Shown here: one piece after another, positions 55,821 to 64,000 of the stretch | Numbering within the stretch: the first letter of the stretch is position 1 | How the letters are laid out: every line of letters begins with the position of its first letter | NCBI GenBank assembly: GCA_024691305.1 | Contig: JAILNS010000036.1 | Span: 1 to 64,000 of the forward strand | DNA: 64,000 nt | Direction of reading: 5' to 3' | Source of the DNA: Lachnospiraceae bacterium | GTDB lineage: Bacteria > Bacillota > Clostridia > Lachnospirales > Lachnospiraceae | Position numbers and translations under genes: made by a program | Notes under the pieces: model-generated | Database searches by the model: none | Told to the model about the DNA's origin: nothing | What the model saw: the letters and a program-made list of their open reading frames with translations, nothing else

Positions 55821-58800
55821 CAGTCATCCAGTTCTTTATCTATAAGGCTTACGCTTACGAGTGTCGATACACCCTTTTCCTGCATTGTTATACCGTATAA
55901 CCTGTCGGCCTTTTCCATGGTTCCTCTTCTGTGCGTTATGACTATAAACTGAGTATTCTTGGTCAGTTTATGCAGGTAATCCGCAAATCTGCTTACATTA
56001 TTCTCATCCAGAGCCGCTTCTATCTCGTCGAGAAGACAGAAGGGCGAAGGCTTCAGGTTCTGTATTGCAAAAAGCAATGCTATAGCAGTAAGCGATTTCT
56101 CACCACCCGACATCTGCATCATATTGACAAGTTTCTTTCCGGGAGGCTGAGCCGTGATGCGTATTCCGGCCTCTAAGATATCCTCATCCTCCATGAGTTC
56201 CAAAGTACCGTGTCCGCCACCGAACAGTTCCTTAAACACCTTATCAAACTGCCTGTTTATCTCCGAGAATTTCTCTGTAAACTGTGCACGCATCTGGGTA
56301 TCGAGTTCATCGATAATGCCCTTCAACGTATTCTCAGCTTCTATGATATCATCATGCTGCGTTTTCATGAAGTCGTAACGTGCAGATACGTCACGGAAAT
56401 CTTCTATCGCATTTACATTTACTTCGCCGAGTCCGCGGATCTCATCCTTTAATACGGTGATCTGCTTTTTCATGTTGGGTAGATCGTTTAATTCTTCATC
56501 CCTCATATGAGAAGCATCCGTAAGGGTGATCTCATACTCGTCCCACATATAATTGATCTTATCTTCAATGGTGTTTTCAAGTTTTTCTTTGCGGCTCTCA
56601 AGTTTATATACTTCCTTGTCAAGACCTGCTTTAGCTTCGGACAGAGTCTCACGGTTACCGATATAATCCTTATGCTTAGTGTTTAATTCAGTCCTCCGTG
56701 CCAGGGATTCTTTAAGATTCTTCTCGGTTTCCTCAAGGCTTATCCGTGCTGCTTCTATGGTCTTTTCGATCTCTATGATAGAGTTTTTCTTAAACTCAAC
56801 ATCCTCTTTGGATTCGGAAACTCCGGACTTAATCTCTTCGAGTTCAGAATTTGCTCTTTCGATCTCGGAATCTATACGGTCGATATCGGTCTGATAAAAA
56901 GCTTCAGACTGCTTGATCTTTTCAACCTCAAGTTCGGCATTTGAAGAAGCGGAAAGTTTCCCGGTTTCGGTTTCTCTCAATACTTCCAGCTTGGAAGTAA
57001 GTTCGTCAATAAGTTCTTTTGCCTTAGCCTCTCTTACCTCGGAATCCTCAAGTTCCTTCCTTATATCATCCTTTTGCGTATTGATGCTAAGTCCCTGATT
57101 ATCAAGATCCTGCTTTGACAGTGTCAGTTCCTCAAAGTCAACCCTTGCCTGCCCCTGTTTTTCACGAGCACTTTCGACGTTCAGTCTGGCGGTATTTTGC
57201 TCAACGGTCTTATCGGAGACCTTAACCTTTAACTGCTCGATAAGTTCACGCAGGTTATTTCTTTCCTGTTTCTTGTTATCAATGCCTTTTTCTATTGAAT
57301 CGACATTATCTTTTAACTTATTGATCTCTTTACGAATTGCATCTATCTCACGTCTTCTGCTTAGAAGATTTGACGTATTCTTAAACGCTCCTCCGGAGAT
57401 CGCACCGCCGGGAGTAAGATACTCGCCTTCTTTTGTGACCATTCTTAAAGAATACTTATATTTTCTTGCAATCTTTACCGCATTATCAATATTGTCAACG
57501 ACCAGGATACGTCCAAGCAGATATTTGGCAACATCACTGTATTTTTTATCAACCTTTACGAGGCTGTCCGCAAGTCCGATTACGCCTTTTTCGTTTAATG
57601 CTTCTTTTTTCTTGAATTCCTCAGGATCGTTAATACTTGTAAGCGGAAGGAATGTTGCACGTCCATGACGGTTTTGCTTAAGGTAAGCGATCATGCGCTT
57701 TGCACAATCTTCGTCATCGGTAACGATATTCTGAATGTTTCCGCCGAGTGCGGTTTCTATAGCTGTCTCATATTCTTCATCCGTGGAAAGGATATCCGCA
57801 ACAACTCCGACAATACCCTTTTCTTTAGCCTTCTGTTCCATTACGGCCTTTATGGCTCCACCATAGCCTTCATAACGCTCGGCTATATTTATCAAAGCAT
57901 CCAGTTTGGATTTTTCCTGCTGATAATCCATACGGGCCTTTTGCAGATCATCATCAAGAGATCTCATGTCCTCACGTATGGACACCAGATCCTGCTCTGC
58001 TTTCTTCTGTTCGTTCTGAGCCTGTTTTATCTCTTCACCGATCCTTTTAAACTCAGCTTCAAGAGTGTCGATCTCTTCGGAAGACTTGATATCTTCGGAT
58101 TCAAAACGCAGAAGCTTTGCATTAACATCGGCTTTTTGAATATTGATCTGTTCGATCATAGTATCGAAACGGCCAAGCTGGGCCTTGATAGTGGATTTAT
58201 GATCAAGAGATTCAATGATCAGATTCTTGTTTTCTTCGATACTATCATTTAAAGATGTTATCTCTTCCTGGACTTTTGCAAGTTCCGAATCGGCCTTATC
58301 CTTTGCATCTGAAAGTTCATGAAGTTTATCATCTATATGTCTCTTTTTTTCGAGAACACCCTCTTTTTCTTTTTCTTTTGCCAAAATATTGGCATTTATA
58401 TCTGCAAGTCTCTTGTTTAAGTGTTCTTCGCTTCCTTCAGCGGATTTGATCTGCTCCTGTAAAATACGGATCTGTGATTCCAGTTCTGTCCTTTTGATAC
58501 CACTGTCACTTAAGAAATTACGCGACGATTCTATAGACTCATCAATTTCCGTAAGTTCTTTTTCTATCTCTTCGTATTCGGTCTTGGCTTTCTCATAGCG
58601 CTCTGTTGTATCAACAAGGTCTTTTCTTGCAATCTCCAGTTTCTCTGTAGTTGAAACAAGGTCCTCGTTAACGGACACGTTCTCAAGAAGGAAAACATTT
58701 ACATCAAGAGTCTTAAGTGCTTCTTTCCTCTTTAAGTATTCTCTTGCTTTTGCCGCCTGTTTTTCAAGCGGGGCCCGCTGTTTTTCAAGTTCGGAAAGAA

Positions 58801-59380
58801 TATCTTTAACACGAAGAAGATTCATCTTCTCATCTTCAAGTTTCTTAAGCGCCTGGCTTTTACGTCTCTTAAACTTGACTATACCTGCCGCTTCATCAAA
58901 GAGTTCACGTCTTTCTTCAGGTTTACCGGACAGTATCCTGTCGATCTGACCCTGTCCGATTATCGAATAGCCTTCTTTACCGATACCTGTATCATAAAAA
59001 AGTTCCGCAACATCCTTAAGTCTGCAGATGGTACCGTTGATCATATATTCGCTCTCACCCGAACGGTAAAGACGCCTTGAAACTGTCACTTCATCGTAAT
59101 CTATGGCAAGCTGATGGTCTGAATTATCAAGAGTGATGGCGACATATGCAGAACCCAGGGCCTTTCTTATCTCGGTCCCGGAGAAAATAACATCCTGCAT
59201 TGACCCGCCACGTAACTGTTTTACTCTCTGCTCACCGAGAACCCATCTTACAGCATCCGCAACATTACTCTTACCGGAACCGTTAGGGCCTACTATTCCA
59301 GTGATACCGTTATGAAACTTAAAGACTATTTTATTTGCAAATGATTTAAATCCCTGTATTTCAATGCTTTTTAAATACAT
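55820..59380 (-). CDS. smc: Chromosome segregation ATPase SMC
   Basis: 1186 residues, standard length. N-terminal Walker A GPNGSGKSNVADAVRW, a long coiled coil (about 170-500), the hinge (about 510-640, GYGGAIKAVME, LTPGGAISGG), a second coiled coil, and C-terminal signature MSGGEKSLTAIALLFA with Walker B LLDEIEAALDENN. It compacts and individualises chromosomes with ScpAB. The start at 59380 (MYLKSIEIQGFKSF) has AAGGAG six bases upstream. It overlaps rnc by ten bases. Confidence 0.98.
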   Translation of the reverse strand: MYLKSIEIQGFKSFANKIVFKFHNGITGIVGPNGSGKSNVADAVRWVLGEQRVKQLRGGSMQDVIFSGTEIRKALGSAYVAITLDNSDHQLAIDYDEVTVSRRLYRSGESEYMINGTICRLKDVAELFYDTGIGKEGYSIIGQGQIDRILSGKPEERRELFDEAAGIVKFKRRKSQALKKLEDEKMNLLRVKDILSELEKQRAPLEKQAAKAREYLKRKEALKTLDVNVFLLENVSVNEDLVSTTEKLEIARKDLVDTTERYEKAKTEYEEIEKELTEIDESIESSRNFLSDSGIKRTELESQIRILQEQIKSAEGSEEHLNKRLADINANILAKEKEKEGVLEKKRHIDDKLHELSDAKDKADSELAKVQEEITSLNDSIEENKNLIIESLDHKSTIKAQLGRFDTMIEQINIQKADVNAKLLRFESEDIKSSEEIDTLEAEFKRIGEEIKQAQNEQKKAEQDLVSIREDMRSLDDDLQKARMDYQQEKSKLDALINIAERYEGYGGAIKAVMEQKAKEKGIVGVVADILSTDEEYETAIETALGGNIQNIVTDDEDCAKRMIAYLKQNRHGRATFLPLTSINDPEEFKKKEALNEKGVIGLADSLVKVDKKYSDVAKYLLGRILVVDNIDNAVKIARKYKYSLRMVTKEGEYLTPGGAISGGAFKNTSNLLSRRREIDAIRKEINKLKDNVDSIEKGIDNKKQERNNLRELIEQLKVKVSDKTVEQNTARLNVESAREKQGQARVDFEELTLSKQDLDNQGLSINTQKDDIRKELEDSEVREAKAKELIDELTSKLEVLRETETGKLSASSNAELEVEKIKQSEAFYQTDIDRIDSEIERANSELEEIKSGVSESKEDVEFKKNSIIEIEKTIEAARISLEETEKNLKESLARRTELNTKHKDYIGNRETLSEAKAGLDKEVYKLESRKEKLENTIEDKINYMWDEYEITLTDASHMRDEELNDLPNMKKQITVLKDEIRGLGEVNVNAIEDFRDVSARYDFMKTQHDDIIEAENTLKGIIDELDTQMRAQFTEKFSEINRQFDKVFKELFGGGHGTLELMEDEDILEAGIRITAQPPGKKLVNMMQMSGGEKSLTAIALLFAIQNLKPSPFCLLDEIEAALDENNVSRFADYLHKLTKNTQFIVITHRRGTMEKADRLYGITMQEKGVSTLVSVSLIDKELDD

Positions 59381-60054
59381 GAGCCGCTCCTTAATACTTT
59401 GCCGGCAGCATCCTGCTGTGCGCTTTTTTTGGTCCTTCCCTGACCACTTGATACCTTTTTGCCGTCTATAAGACAATCCACGGTAAACACCTTCGCATGA
59501 TCAGGACCGGACTCTCCCGTAACTTCATAGGTCACGGTTTTTCCTTTTGCCTGAACCAATTGCTGTAATTTGGATTTTGCATCACCGAAAGATACTATCT
59601 CATCTTCATGGCACATGACAAACTTTAAAATGAACCGTCTCGCAGCCTCTATCCCGCTATCTAAATAAATACCACCGATAACGGCTTCAAGAACATCTGA
59701 AATAATGGACTCCTTGGCTCTTCCGCCGGTCGCTTCCTCGCCGCGTCCAAGCCTTATGAAATCATCCAGGCCAAAACACCTGGCGGCGTTAGCAAGAGCG
59801 GGTTCGCAAACCATGGAAGCTCTCAGTTTGGTAAGATCACCTTCGGGCATACCCGGATGCTCACGATAGAGATGATCGCTTGATACCAGCTCTAAGACTG
59901 CGTCTCCTAAGAACTCCTGACGTTCGTAATTATCGCACTTTTTTATTTTCATTTCATTGGAAAAAGAAGAATGTGTCAAAGCCACATATAAATAATCGGA
60001 ATTCTTAAAAGAATATCCGATTCTTTCCTCAAGTTCCGCAATATTCGTATTCAT
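59371..60054 (-). CDS. rnc: Ribonuclease III
   Basis: 227 residues: the nuclease domain with ERQEFLGDAVLELVSSDHLY (catalytic acidic residues) and the SIISDVLEAVIGGIYLD box, followed by a dsRNA-binding domain (about 160-225). It processes rRNA precursors and structured RNAs. The start ATG lies only 18 bases after the acpP terminator's T tract and has no clear ribosome site. Confidence 0.96.
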   Translation of the reverse strand: MNTNIAELEERIGYSFKNSDYLYVALTHSSFSNEMKIKKCDNYERQEFLGDAVLELVSSDHLYREHPGMPEGDLTKLRASMVCEPALANAARCFGLDDFIRLGRGEEATGGRAKESIISDVLEAVIGGIYLDSGIEAARRFILKFVMCHEDEIVSFGDAKSKLQQLVQAKGKTVTYEVTGESGPDHAKVFTVDCLIDGKKVSSGQGRTKKSAQQDAAGKVLRSGSCI

Positions 60055-60072
60055 ACTTTAAGTCTAAACCTT

Positions 60073-60105
60073 AAAAAAGGGTGCTGCCGATCAACGGCAG
60101 CGCCC
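60073..60105 (-). terminator. Terminator after acpP
   Basis: An 11-bp stem GGGCGCTGCCG / CGGCAGCACCC (60079-60105, one G-T pair), five-base loop, followed by six T residues on the minus strand, between acpP and rnc. Confidence 0.9.
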
Positions 60106-60119
60106 ACAAACAGACGTAT

Positions 60120-60353
60120 TTATGCATTGACAACCGATTTGATCAGATTAACGGCTTCCTCTACCGTAGTGATGGTCTCAGCTTTTTCCGGAGGGATCTC
60201 GATATCAAATTCTTCCTCGATTCCCATAATGATCTGGAATACATCAAGTGAGTCAGCGCCAAGATCGTCCATAAAGGTTGAATCGGGTTTGATCTCATCG
60301 GGATCAACATTTAAGACCTCGGCAATTACTTTTTTTAGTTTATCAAATTCCAT
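60120..60353 (-). CDS. acpP: Acyl carrier protein
   Basis: 77 residues, acidic, with the 4'-phosphopantetheine Ser in MDDLGADSLDVFQIIM. It carries fatty-acyl chains and gives acyl-ACP to PlsX, the gene just upstream. The AGGAGGT ribosome site and the terminator just downstream suit a highly expressed gene. Confidence 0.97.
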   Translation of the reverse strand: MEFDKLKKVIAEVLNVDPDEIKPDSTFMDDLGADSLDVFQIIMGIEEEFDIEIPPEKAETITTVEEAVNLIKSVVNA

Positions 60354-60389
60354 AACATTACCTCCTACTATATAAACAGTTATACTGCA

Positions 60390-61415
60390 TCAGTCCTCAT
60401 AAGCATCGGGTGAACCACCCAACATTTCTTGTATTTTAACAGGGATATTCTGTTTAGTAAAGGTTATACATTGAAGAATGGTATTTTTAATTTCTTTAGA
60501 GGTGGATGATCCGTGAGTCTTAGCCACAAGCCCTTTTAATCCAAGAAGCGGAGCCCCGCCGTGTTCACTGGTCTGAAAACGCTTGAGGGTGTTTTTCAGT
60601 TCTTTTTTGATAAGAAGAGCACCTATCTTGGTCTTTAAACTGGACATCATTACGCCCTTTACTTCACCAAGCAAAGCGCTCCCTACGCCCTCGTACATCT
60701 TAAGGATCACGTTTCCGGTGAATGCCTCACATACGGCGATATCCACGGCGCCTGCAGGGATATCCCTGGCTTCGACGGATCCGACAAAATTAATGTAAGG
60801 ACAATTCTTAAGCAGCGGAAAAGTTTCTTTGACCAGAGCATTGCCCTTATCTTCTTCCGCTCCGATATTTACTATACCGACGGTAGGATTCTCTATTCCG
60901 TATACGTCACGCATATATATCGTACCCATCTTGGCAAACTGAACCAGATGAGACGGTCTTGCATCAACATTCGCACCGCAATCTATCAAAAGAGTATTGC
61001 CCTTAATTGTCGGTATCAAAGGAGCAAGAGGAGCTCTTTCAACCCCTTTGATCCTTCCCACTATAACCTGTCCTCCTACGAGGGTCGCACCTGTACTTCC
61101 GGCAGACACATAAGCATCGCAGGTTCCTTCCTTAACAAGATTAAGGGCAACAACTATCGAAGAATCCTTCTTTTTGCGTATAGCCATAACCGGGGGTTCG
61201 GCATTCTCTATGACCTCTGATGCATTGATAACCTCGATTTGTTCGGACGGATAGTCATATTTAGCCAGTTCACTTTCCACCCTGTCTTTTTGGCCGACAA
61301 GATATACTTTAACTTCACTGCTTTCTTTTACAGCTTCTACCGCTCCCTTTACGATCTCCAAAGGAGCATTGTCACCACCCATGGCATCTAATGCTACACG
61401 AACATATTCGCCCAT
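60390..61415 (-). CDS. plsX: Phosphate acyltransferase PlsX
   Basis: 341 residues with VALDAMGGDNAP, ASEVIENAEPPVMAIRKKKDSS, SAGSTGATL, LIDCGANVDARP and GGAPLLGLKG, the PlsX signatures. It turns acyl-ACP into acyl phosphate for PlsY (25.7 kb). The order rpmF-plsX-acpP-rnc-smc-ftsY is conserved in Firmicutes; fabD, fabG and fabF are absent from the block here. Confidence 0.97.
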   Translation of the reverse strand: MGEYVRVALDAMGGDNAPLEIVKGAVEAVKESSEVKVYLVGQKDRVESELAKYDYPSEQIEVINASEVIENAEPPVMAIRKKKDSSIVVALNLVKEGTCDAYVSAGSTGATLVGGQVIVGRIKGVERAPLAPLIPTIKGNTLLIDCGANVDARPSHLVQFAKMGTIYMRDVYGIENPTVGIVNIGAEEDKGNALVKETFPLLKNCPYINFVGSVEARDIPAGAVDIAVCEAFTGNVILKMYEGVGSALLGEVKGVMMSSLKTKIGALLIKKELKNTLKRFQTSEHGGAPLLGLKGLVAKTHGSSTSKEIKNTILQCITFTKQNIPVKIQEMLGGSPDAYED

Positions 61416-61427
61416 AATCTTCTCCTT

Positions 61428-61464
61428 AAAAAATCAAGCCTTCTGGCAGGAGCCAAAAGGCTTG
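61428..61464 (-). terminator. Terminator/attenuator between rpmF and plsX
   Basis: Outer stem CAAGCCTT / AAGGCTTG with an inner TGGC/GCCA pair (61435-61464), followed on the minus strand by ATTTTTT, in the 66-base gap. Partial termination would lower plsX relative to rpmF. Confidence 0.75.
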
Positions 61465-61481
61465 GTAAATACAATTATTGA

Positions 61482-61661
61482 TCAGTCAACTGCAATGATC
61501 TCTTTCTTGTTATAAGTACCACACTTCATGCAAACTCTGTGAGGAGCCATGAGTGCGCCGCACTTAGAACATTTAACAAGCGTGGGAGCTGACATCTTCC
61601 AGTTAGCTCTTCTCTTGTCTCTTCTTCCTTTTGAAGATTTATTCTTAGGACAAATGGACAT
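61482..61661 (-). CDS. rpmF: 50S ribosomal protein L32
   Basis: 59 residues: MSICPKNKSSKGRRDKRRANWK, then LVKCSKCGALMAPHRVCMKCGTY with four zinc-type cysteines, so a zinc-binding L32. The ribosome site is GGGAGGTG. The yceD gene that often precedes rpmF is absent; a consensus promoter and an 80-base leader stand there instead. Confidence 0.97.
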   Translation of the reverse strand: MSICPKNKSSKGRRDKRRANWKMSAPTLVKCSKCGALMAPHRVCMKCGTYNKKEIIAVD

Positions 61662-61749
61662 CTTTACACCTCCCTCTTATAAAGCTTCTATAACAAGAGA
61701 ACTGTATGTCCTCTGATAAGCTTATTCGGTCAATAACCACACCTAAAAG

Positions 61750-61778
61750 ATTATATATATGCTTTGGTTCTTTGTCAA
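61750..61778 (-). promoter_or_regulatory. Consensus SigA promoter of rpmF-plsX-acpP
   Basis: Perfect TTGACA (61773-61778) and TATAAT (61750-61755) with a 17-base spacer. Predicted initiation near 61743 leaves a leader of about 80 bases. No terminator is seen between the ackA stop and this promoter. Confidence 0.9.
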
Positions 61779-61816
61779 TATATTTTTGTTTTAAACTGTG
61801 TAAACCGATTGCCTGA

Positions 61817-63031
61817 TCAGCCCCTGGTAAGCCTTACTGTTTCACGTGCGATAGCAAGTTCTTCGTTTGTGGGAACATTAAGCACCTTAACCTTTGAATC
61901 GTCCGTAGAGATGATCATTTCCTCTCCGCGCTTTGAATTTGCTTCACTGTCAAGTTTTACACCCAGGAACTCAAGATATTCACAGATCTTCCTACGTACC
62001 ATCGGACCGTTTTCTCCGACGCCTGCGGTAAAGCAGATCGCATCAACTCCGTTCATGGATGCAGCATATGAGCCTATATATTTTGCAACTCTTAAGCAGT
62101 ATGTTTCGATAGCTCTTATACAGTTAGCCTCTCCCTTGTTATATCCGGCCTCCAGATCTCTGAAGTCGGATGAGAAGCCACCCGAAAGACCAAGAACACC
62201 GGATTTTTTATTTAAGATATCCATAACTTCGTTCAGGGTCTTATTATCTTTATCGGCTATATACTGCATTATCGCAGGATCGATATCACCGCTTCTGGTA
62301 CCCATGATAACACCCTCAAGAGGTGTGAGTCCCATGGATGTATCAACACACTCTCCATTCTTTACGGCACTGAGTGATGCACCGTTTCCAAGATGTGCTA
62401 CTATTATCTTAAGATCATGTATATCTTTTCCAAGTATCTCGGCGCATCTTGCGGATACAAACGAATGGCTTGTGCCGTGGAAACCATAGCGGCGGACTCT
62501 GTATTTCTCATAATACTCATAAGGAAGTCCGTAAAGATAAGCCTTTTCAGGCATTGTCTGATGAAAAGCCGTATCGAAAACTGCAACCTGGGGAACGCCG
62601 GGCATCAGTTTTTCGCAGGCATCTATACCTATAAGATTAGCCGGATTATGAAGCGGTGCAAGATCGGAACAATCACGTATCGCATCTTTTACCTTCTCGT
62701 CTATGACAACGCTGGTAGAAAATGCCTCTCCGCCGTGAACCACTCTGTGCCCGACAGCATCGATCTCTTTAAGAGAATCGATCACTCCGTTATCCTGGTC
62801 TGTTAATGCATCAATCACAAGGCTTACAGCTACGGTATGATCTTTCATGGGTGTTACAGTAGTGATCTTATCATGATTTGCTGCTTTTCCCCCAAGTGGA
62901 GTATAAACAAGCTGAGAGCCATCTATTCCGATCCTTTCACATAAGCCCTTAGCCAGTACATCTTCGGTATCGGAATCTATAAGCTGAAATTTAAGCGATG
63001 AACTGCCACAATTGATTACAAGTACTTTCAT
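61817..63031 (-). CDS. ackA: Acetate kinase
   Basis: 404 residues: VLVINCGSSSLKFQLID, VFDTAFHQTMPEKAYLYGLP, RRYGFHGTSHSFVS, AHLGNGASLSAV and the catalytic MGLTPLEGVIMGTRSGDIDP. It makes ATP and acetate from acetyl phosphate, the last step of acetate fermentation. It follows pta by 42 bases with GGAGA upstream. Confidence 0.98.
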   Translation of the reverse strand: MKVLVINCGSSSLKFQLIDSDTEDVLAKGLCERIGIDGSQLVYTPLGGKAANHDKITTVTPMKDHTVAVSLVIDALTDQDNGVIDSLKEIDAVGHRVVHGGEAFSTSVVIDEKVKDAIRDCSDLAPLHNPANLIGIDACEKLMPGVPQVAVFDTAFHQTMPEKAYLYGLPYEYYEKYRVRRYGFHGTSHSFVSARCAEILGKDIHDLKIIVAHLGNGASLSAVKNGECVDTSMGLTPLEGVIMGTRSGDIDPAIMQYIADKDNKTLNEVMDILNKKSGVLGLSGGFSSDFRDLEAGYNKGEANCIRAIETYCLRVAKYIGSYAASMNGVDAICFTAGVGENGPMVRRKICEYLEFLGVKLDSEANSKRGEEMIISTDDSKVKVLNVPTNEELAIARETVRLTRG

Positions 63032-63073
63032 ATTCGTAAATGTCTCCTTTGTATGATCTGGATTATATATATA

Positions 63074-64000
63074 TCACTGAAGCTGTGCCTGGACGGCAGT
63101 AAGTGCTACAACGCCGACTATGTCTTCCCATGAGCATCCACGTGAAAGATCGTTTACGGGTTTTGCGATACCCTGAAGCATAGGACCGTAAGCTTCAGCC
63201 TTACCGAGTCTCTGAACCAGTTTATATCCGATATTTCCCGCATCAAGATTGGGGAAGATAAGGACATTAGCCTTACCTGCAACTTCGGAACCGGGAGCTT
63301 TGGATTTTGCGATATGCGGAACGAGCGCAGCATCTGTCTGAAGTTCTCCGTCAAGTGTAAGTGACGGATACTGTTCATGTGCTATCCTTACCGCCTCGGT
63401 CACTTTATCCACAAGGGGGTGCTTGGCACTTCCCTTGGTTGAATGTGAAAGCATGGCAATGATGGGTTTGGATCCGACAAGAGATTTAAAGCTCTTGGCA
63501 GAGGTGTCGGCTATAGCCGCAAGTTCTTCCGAATTGGGATCCTGATTTAATCCGCAGTCCGCAAAAAGAAATGTTCCCTCGTCTCCGTATTCGCAATCCG
63601 GTACATCAAGAATAAAGAAAGCACTGACAAGTTTAACACCGGGTGCAGTCTTTAAAACCTGAAGCGCGGGACGTAAAGTATCCGCAGTTGCATGACACGC
63701 TCCCGCTACCATTCCGTCAGCATCATTTGCCTTTACCATTACAACACCGAACATAAGAGGATCTGTAGAAAGGATTTCTCTGGCTTTTTCCTCTGTCATC
63801 CCCTTTGCTTTACGTGTCTCATACAACAGATTTACATACTCATCAAATTTCTCGCAATTATCGGGATCAACCACCTTAACGCCGTCAAGATCGACTTCCA
63901 GCCACCCTGCACCATCCATGATCTTCTCCTTGTTACCGATCATAATGATGTCGGCAATACCTTCTGCGAGGATATGTGATGCTGCGATAAGAGTTCTCTT
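63074..64000 (-). CDS. pta: Phosphate acetyltransferase, 5' end cut by window edge
   Basis: The last 308 residues are present and the frame is open through base 64000. Segments include RTLIAASHILAEGIADIIMIGN, LFADCGLNQDPN, KPIIAMLSHSTKGSAKHPLVDKV, GELQTDAALVP and the PTA-type C-terminus NDLSRGCSWEDIVGVVALTAVQAQ. It exchanges CoA of acetyl-CoA for phosphate, feeding acetate kinase. The length suggests the short single-domain Pta. Confidence 0.96.
   Translation of the reverse strand, partial: KRTLIAASHILAEGIADIIMIGNKEKIMDGAGWLEVDLDGVKVVDPDNCEKFDEYVNLLYETRKAKGMTEEKAREILSTDPLMFGVVMVKANDADGMVAGACHATADTLRPALQVLKTAPGVKLVSAFFILDVPDCEYGDEGTFLFADCGLNQDPNSEELAAIADTSAKSFKSLVGSKPIIAMLSHSTKGSAKHPLVDKVTEAVRIAHEQYPSLTLDGELQTDAALVPHIAKSKAPGSEVAGKANVLIFPNLDAGNIGYKLVQRLGKAEAYGPMLQGIAKPVNDLSRGCSWEDIVGVVALTAVQAQLQ

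Noticed and set aside
57665-58252. Plus-strand open frame of 195 codons
   Set aside because: It is antisense to the smc coiled coil and has a biased, leucine- and phenylalanine-rich make-up.

Overview
This window looks like a chromosomal segment of a low-to-moderate GC Gram-positive Firmicute, most likely a Clostridia member close to Lachnospiraceae. The pointers are an L27 with the cleavable N-terminal extension plus its protease Prp, a DinR/LexA-type SOS box, HisZ beside a short HisG, YlxM-Ffh, YlqG/FlhX-like proteins beside RNase HII, and numerous consensus SigA-type promoters with 17-bp spacers. No tRNA, rRNA, CRISPR array, insertion sequence or prophage was seen. Almost everything is on the minus strand; the exceptions are a GlsB-like gene, lexA and prs.

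Layout (minus-strand operons read from high to low coordinates). 1-2.7 kb: a cut ATP-grasp-type gene, a small GlsB membrane protein, an HD-domain protein, and a divergent SOS module (LysM/YneA-like gene and lexA) with three LexA boxes between. 2.7-7.1 kb: ribosome-linked genes (rplU-prp-rpmA, then obgE-yhbY-yqeK-rsfS) and a SIMPL protein. 7.1-29 kb: a tightly packed, co-directional 22-kb run: DUF512 radical SAM protein, der, plsY, gpsA, MoxR/VWA pair, CPA antiporter with a TrkA-like regulator, recU, a partial his operon (hisZGDBI), two radical-SAM-associated proteins, an RNase G-like enzyme, a Nudix hydrolase, a LacI-like sensor without a DNA-binding domain, and a large hybrid histidine kinase. 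29-33.6 kb: prs on the plus strand, and a two-component system whose kinase is split in two by a tandem 10-bp repeat.

33.7-41.5 kb: a surface-glycan cluster (a polymerase-glycosyltransferase fusion, two GT2 enzymes, a GT17-like enzyme, a DUF5672 protein, an ABC flippase/exporter). 41.5-47.7 kb: pgeF, yraN, an FlhB C-domain protein and a FliK-like protein, rnhB, two signal peptidases flanking rbgA. 47.8-51.7 kb: the classic ylxM-ffh-rpsP-khpA-rimM-trmD-rplS block. 51.8-61.7 kb: rpmF-plsX-acpP-rnc-smc-ftsY followed by a threonine ammonia-lyase, a membrane-tethered GH25 lysozyme and a C39-like peptidase. 61.8-64 kb: ackA and the cut pta of acetate formation.

Most of the window is housekeeping: translation, ribosome assembly, SRP targeting, lipid precursors, chromosome segregation and acetate fermentation. 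The most interesting items are the histidine kinase split by a 10-bp tandem repeat whose loss of one unit would fuse the two frames exactly, the HTH-less LacI protein coupled to a hybrid kinase, the fused polymerase-glycosyltransferase, and compact control sites in which terminators, promoters and start codons overlap. All functional calls rest on reading the sequence; no database search was run.
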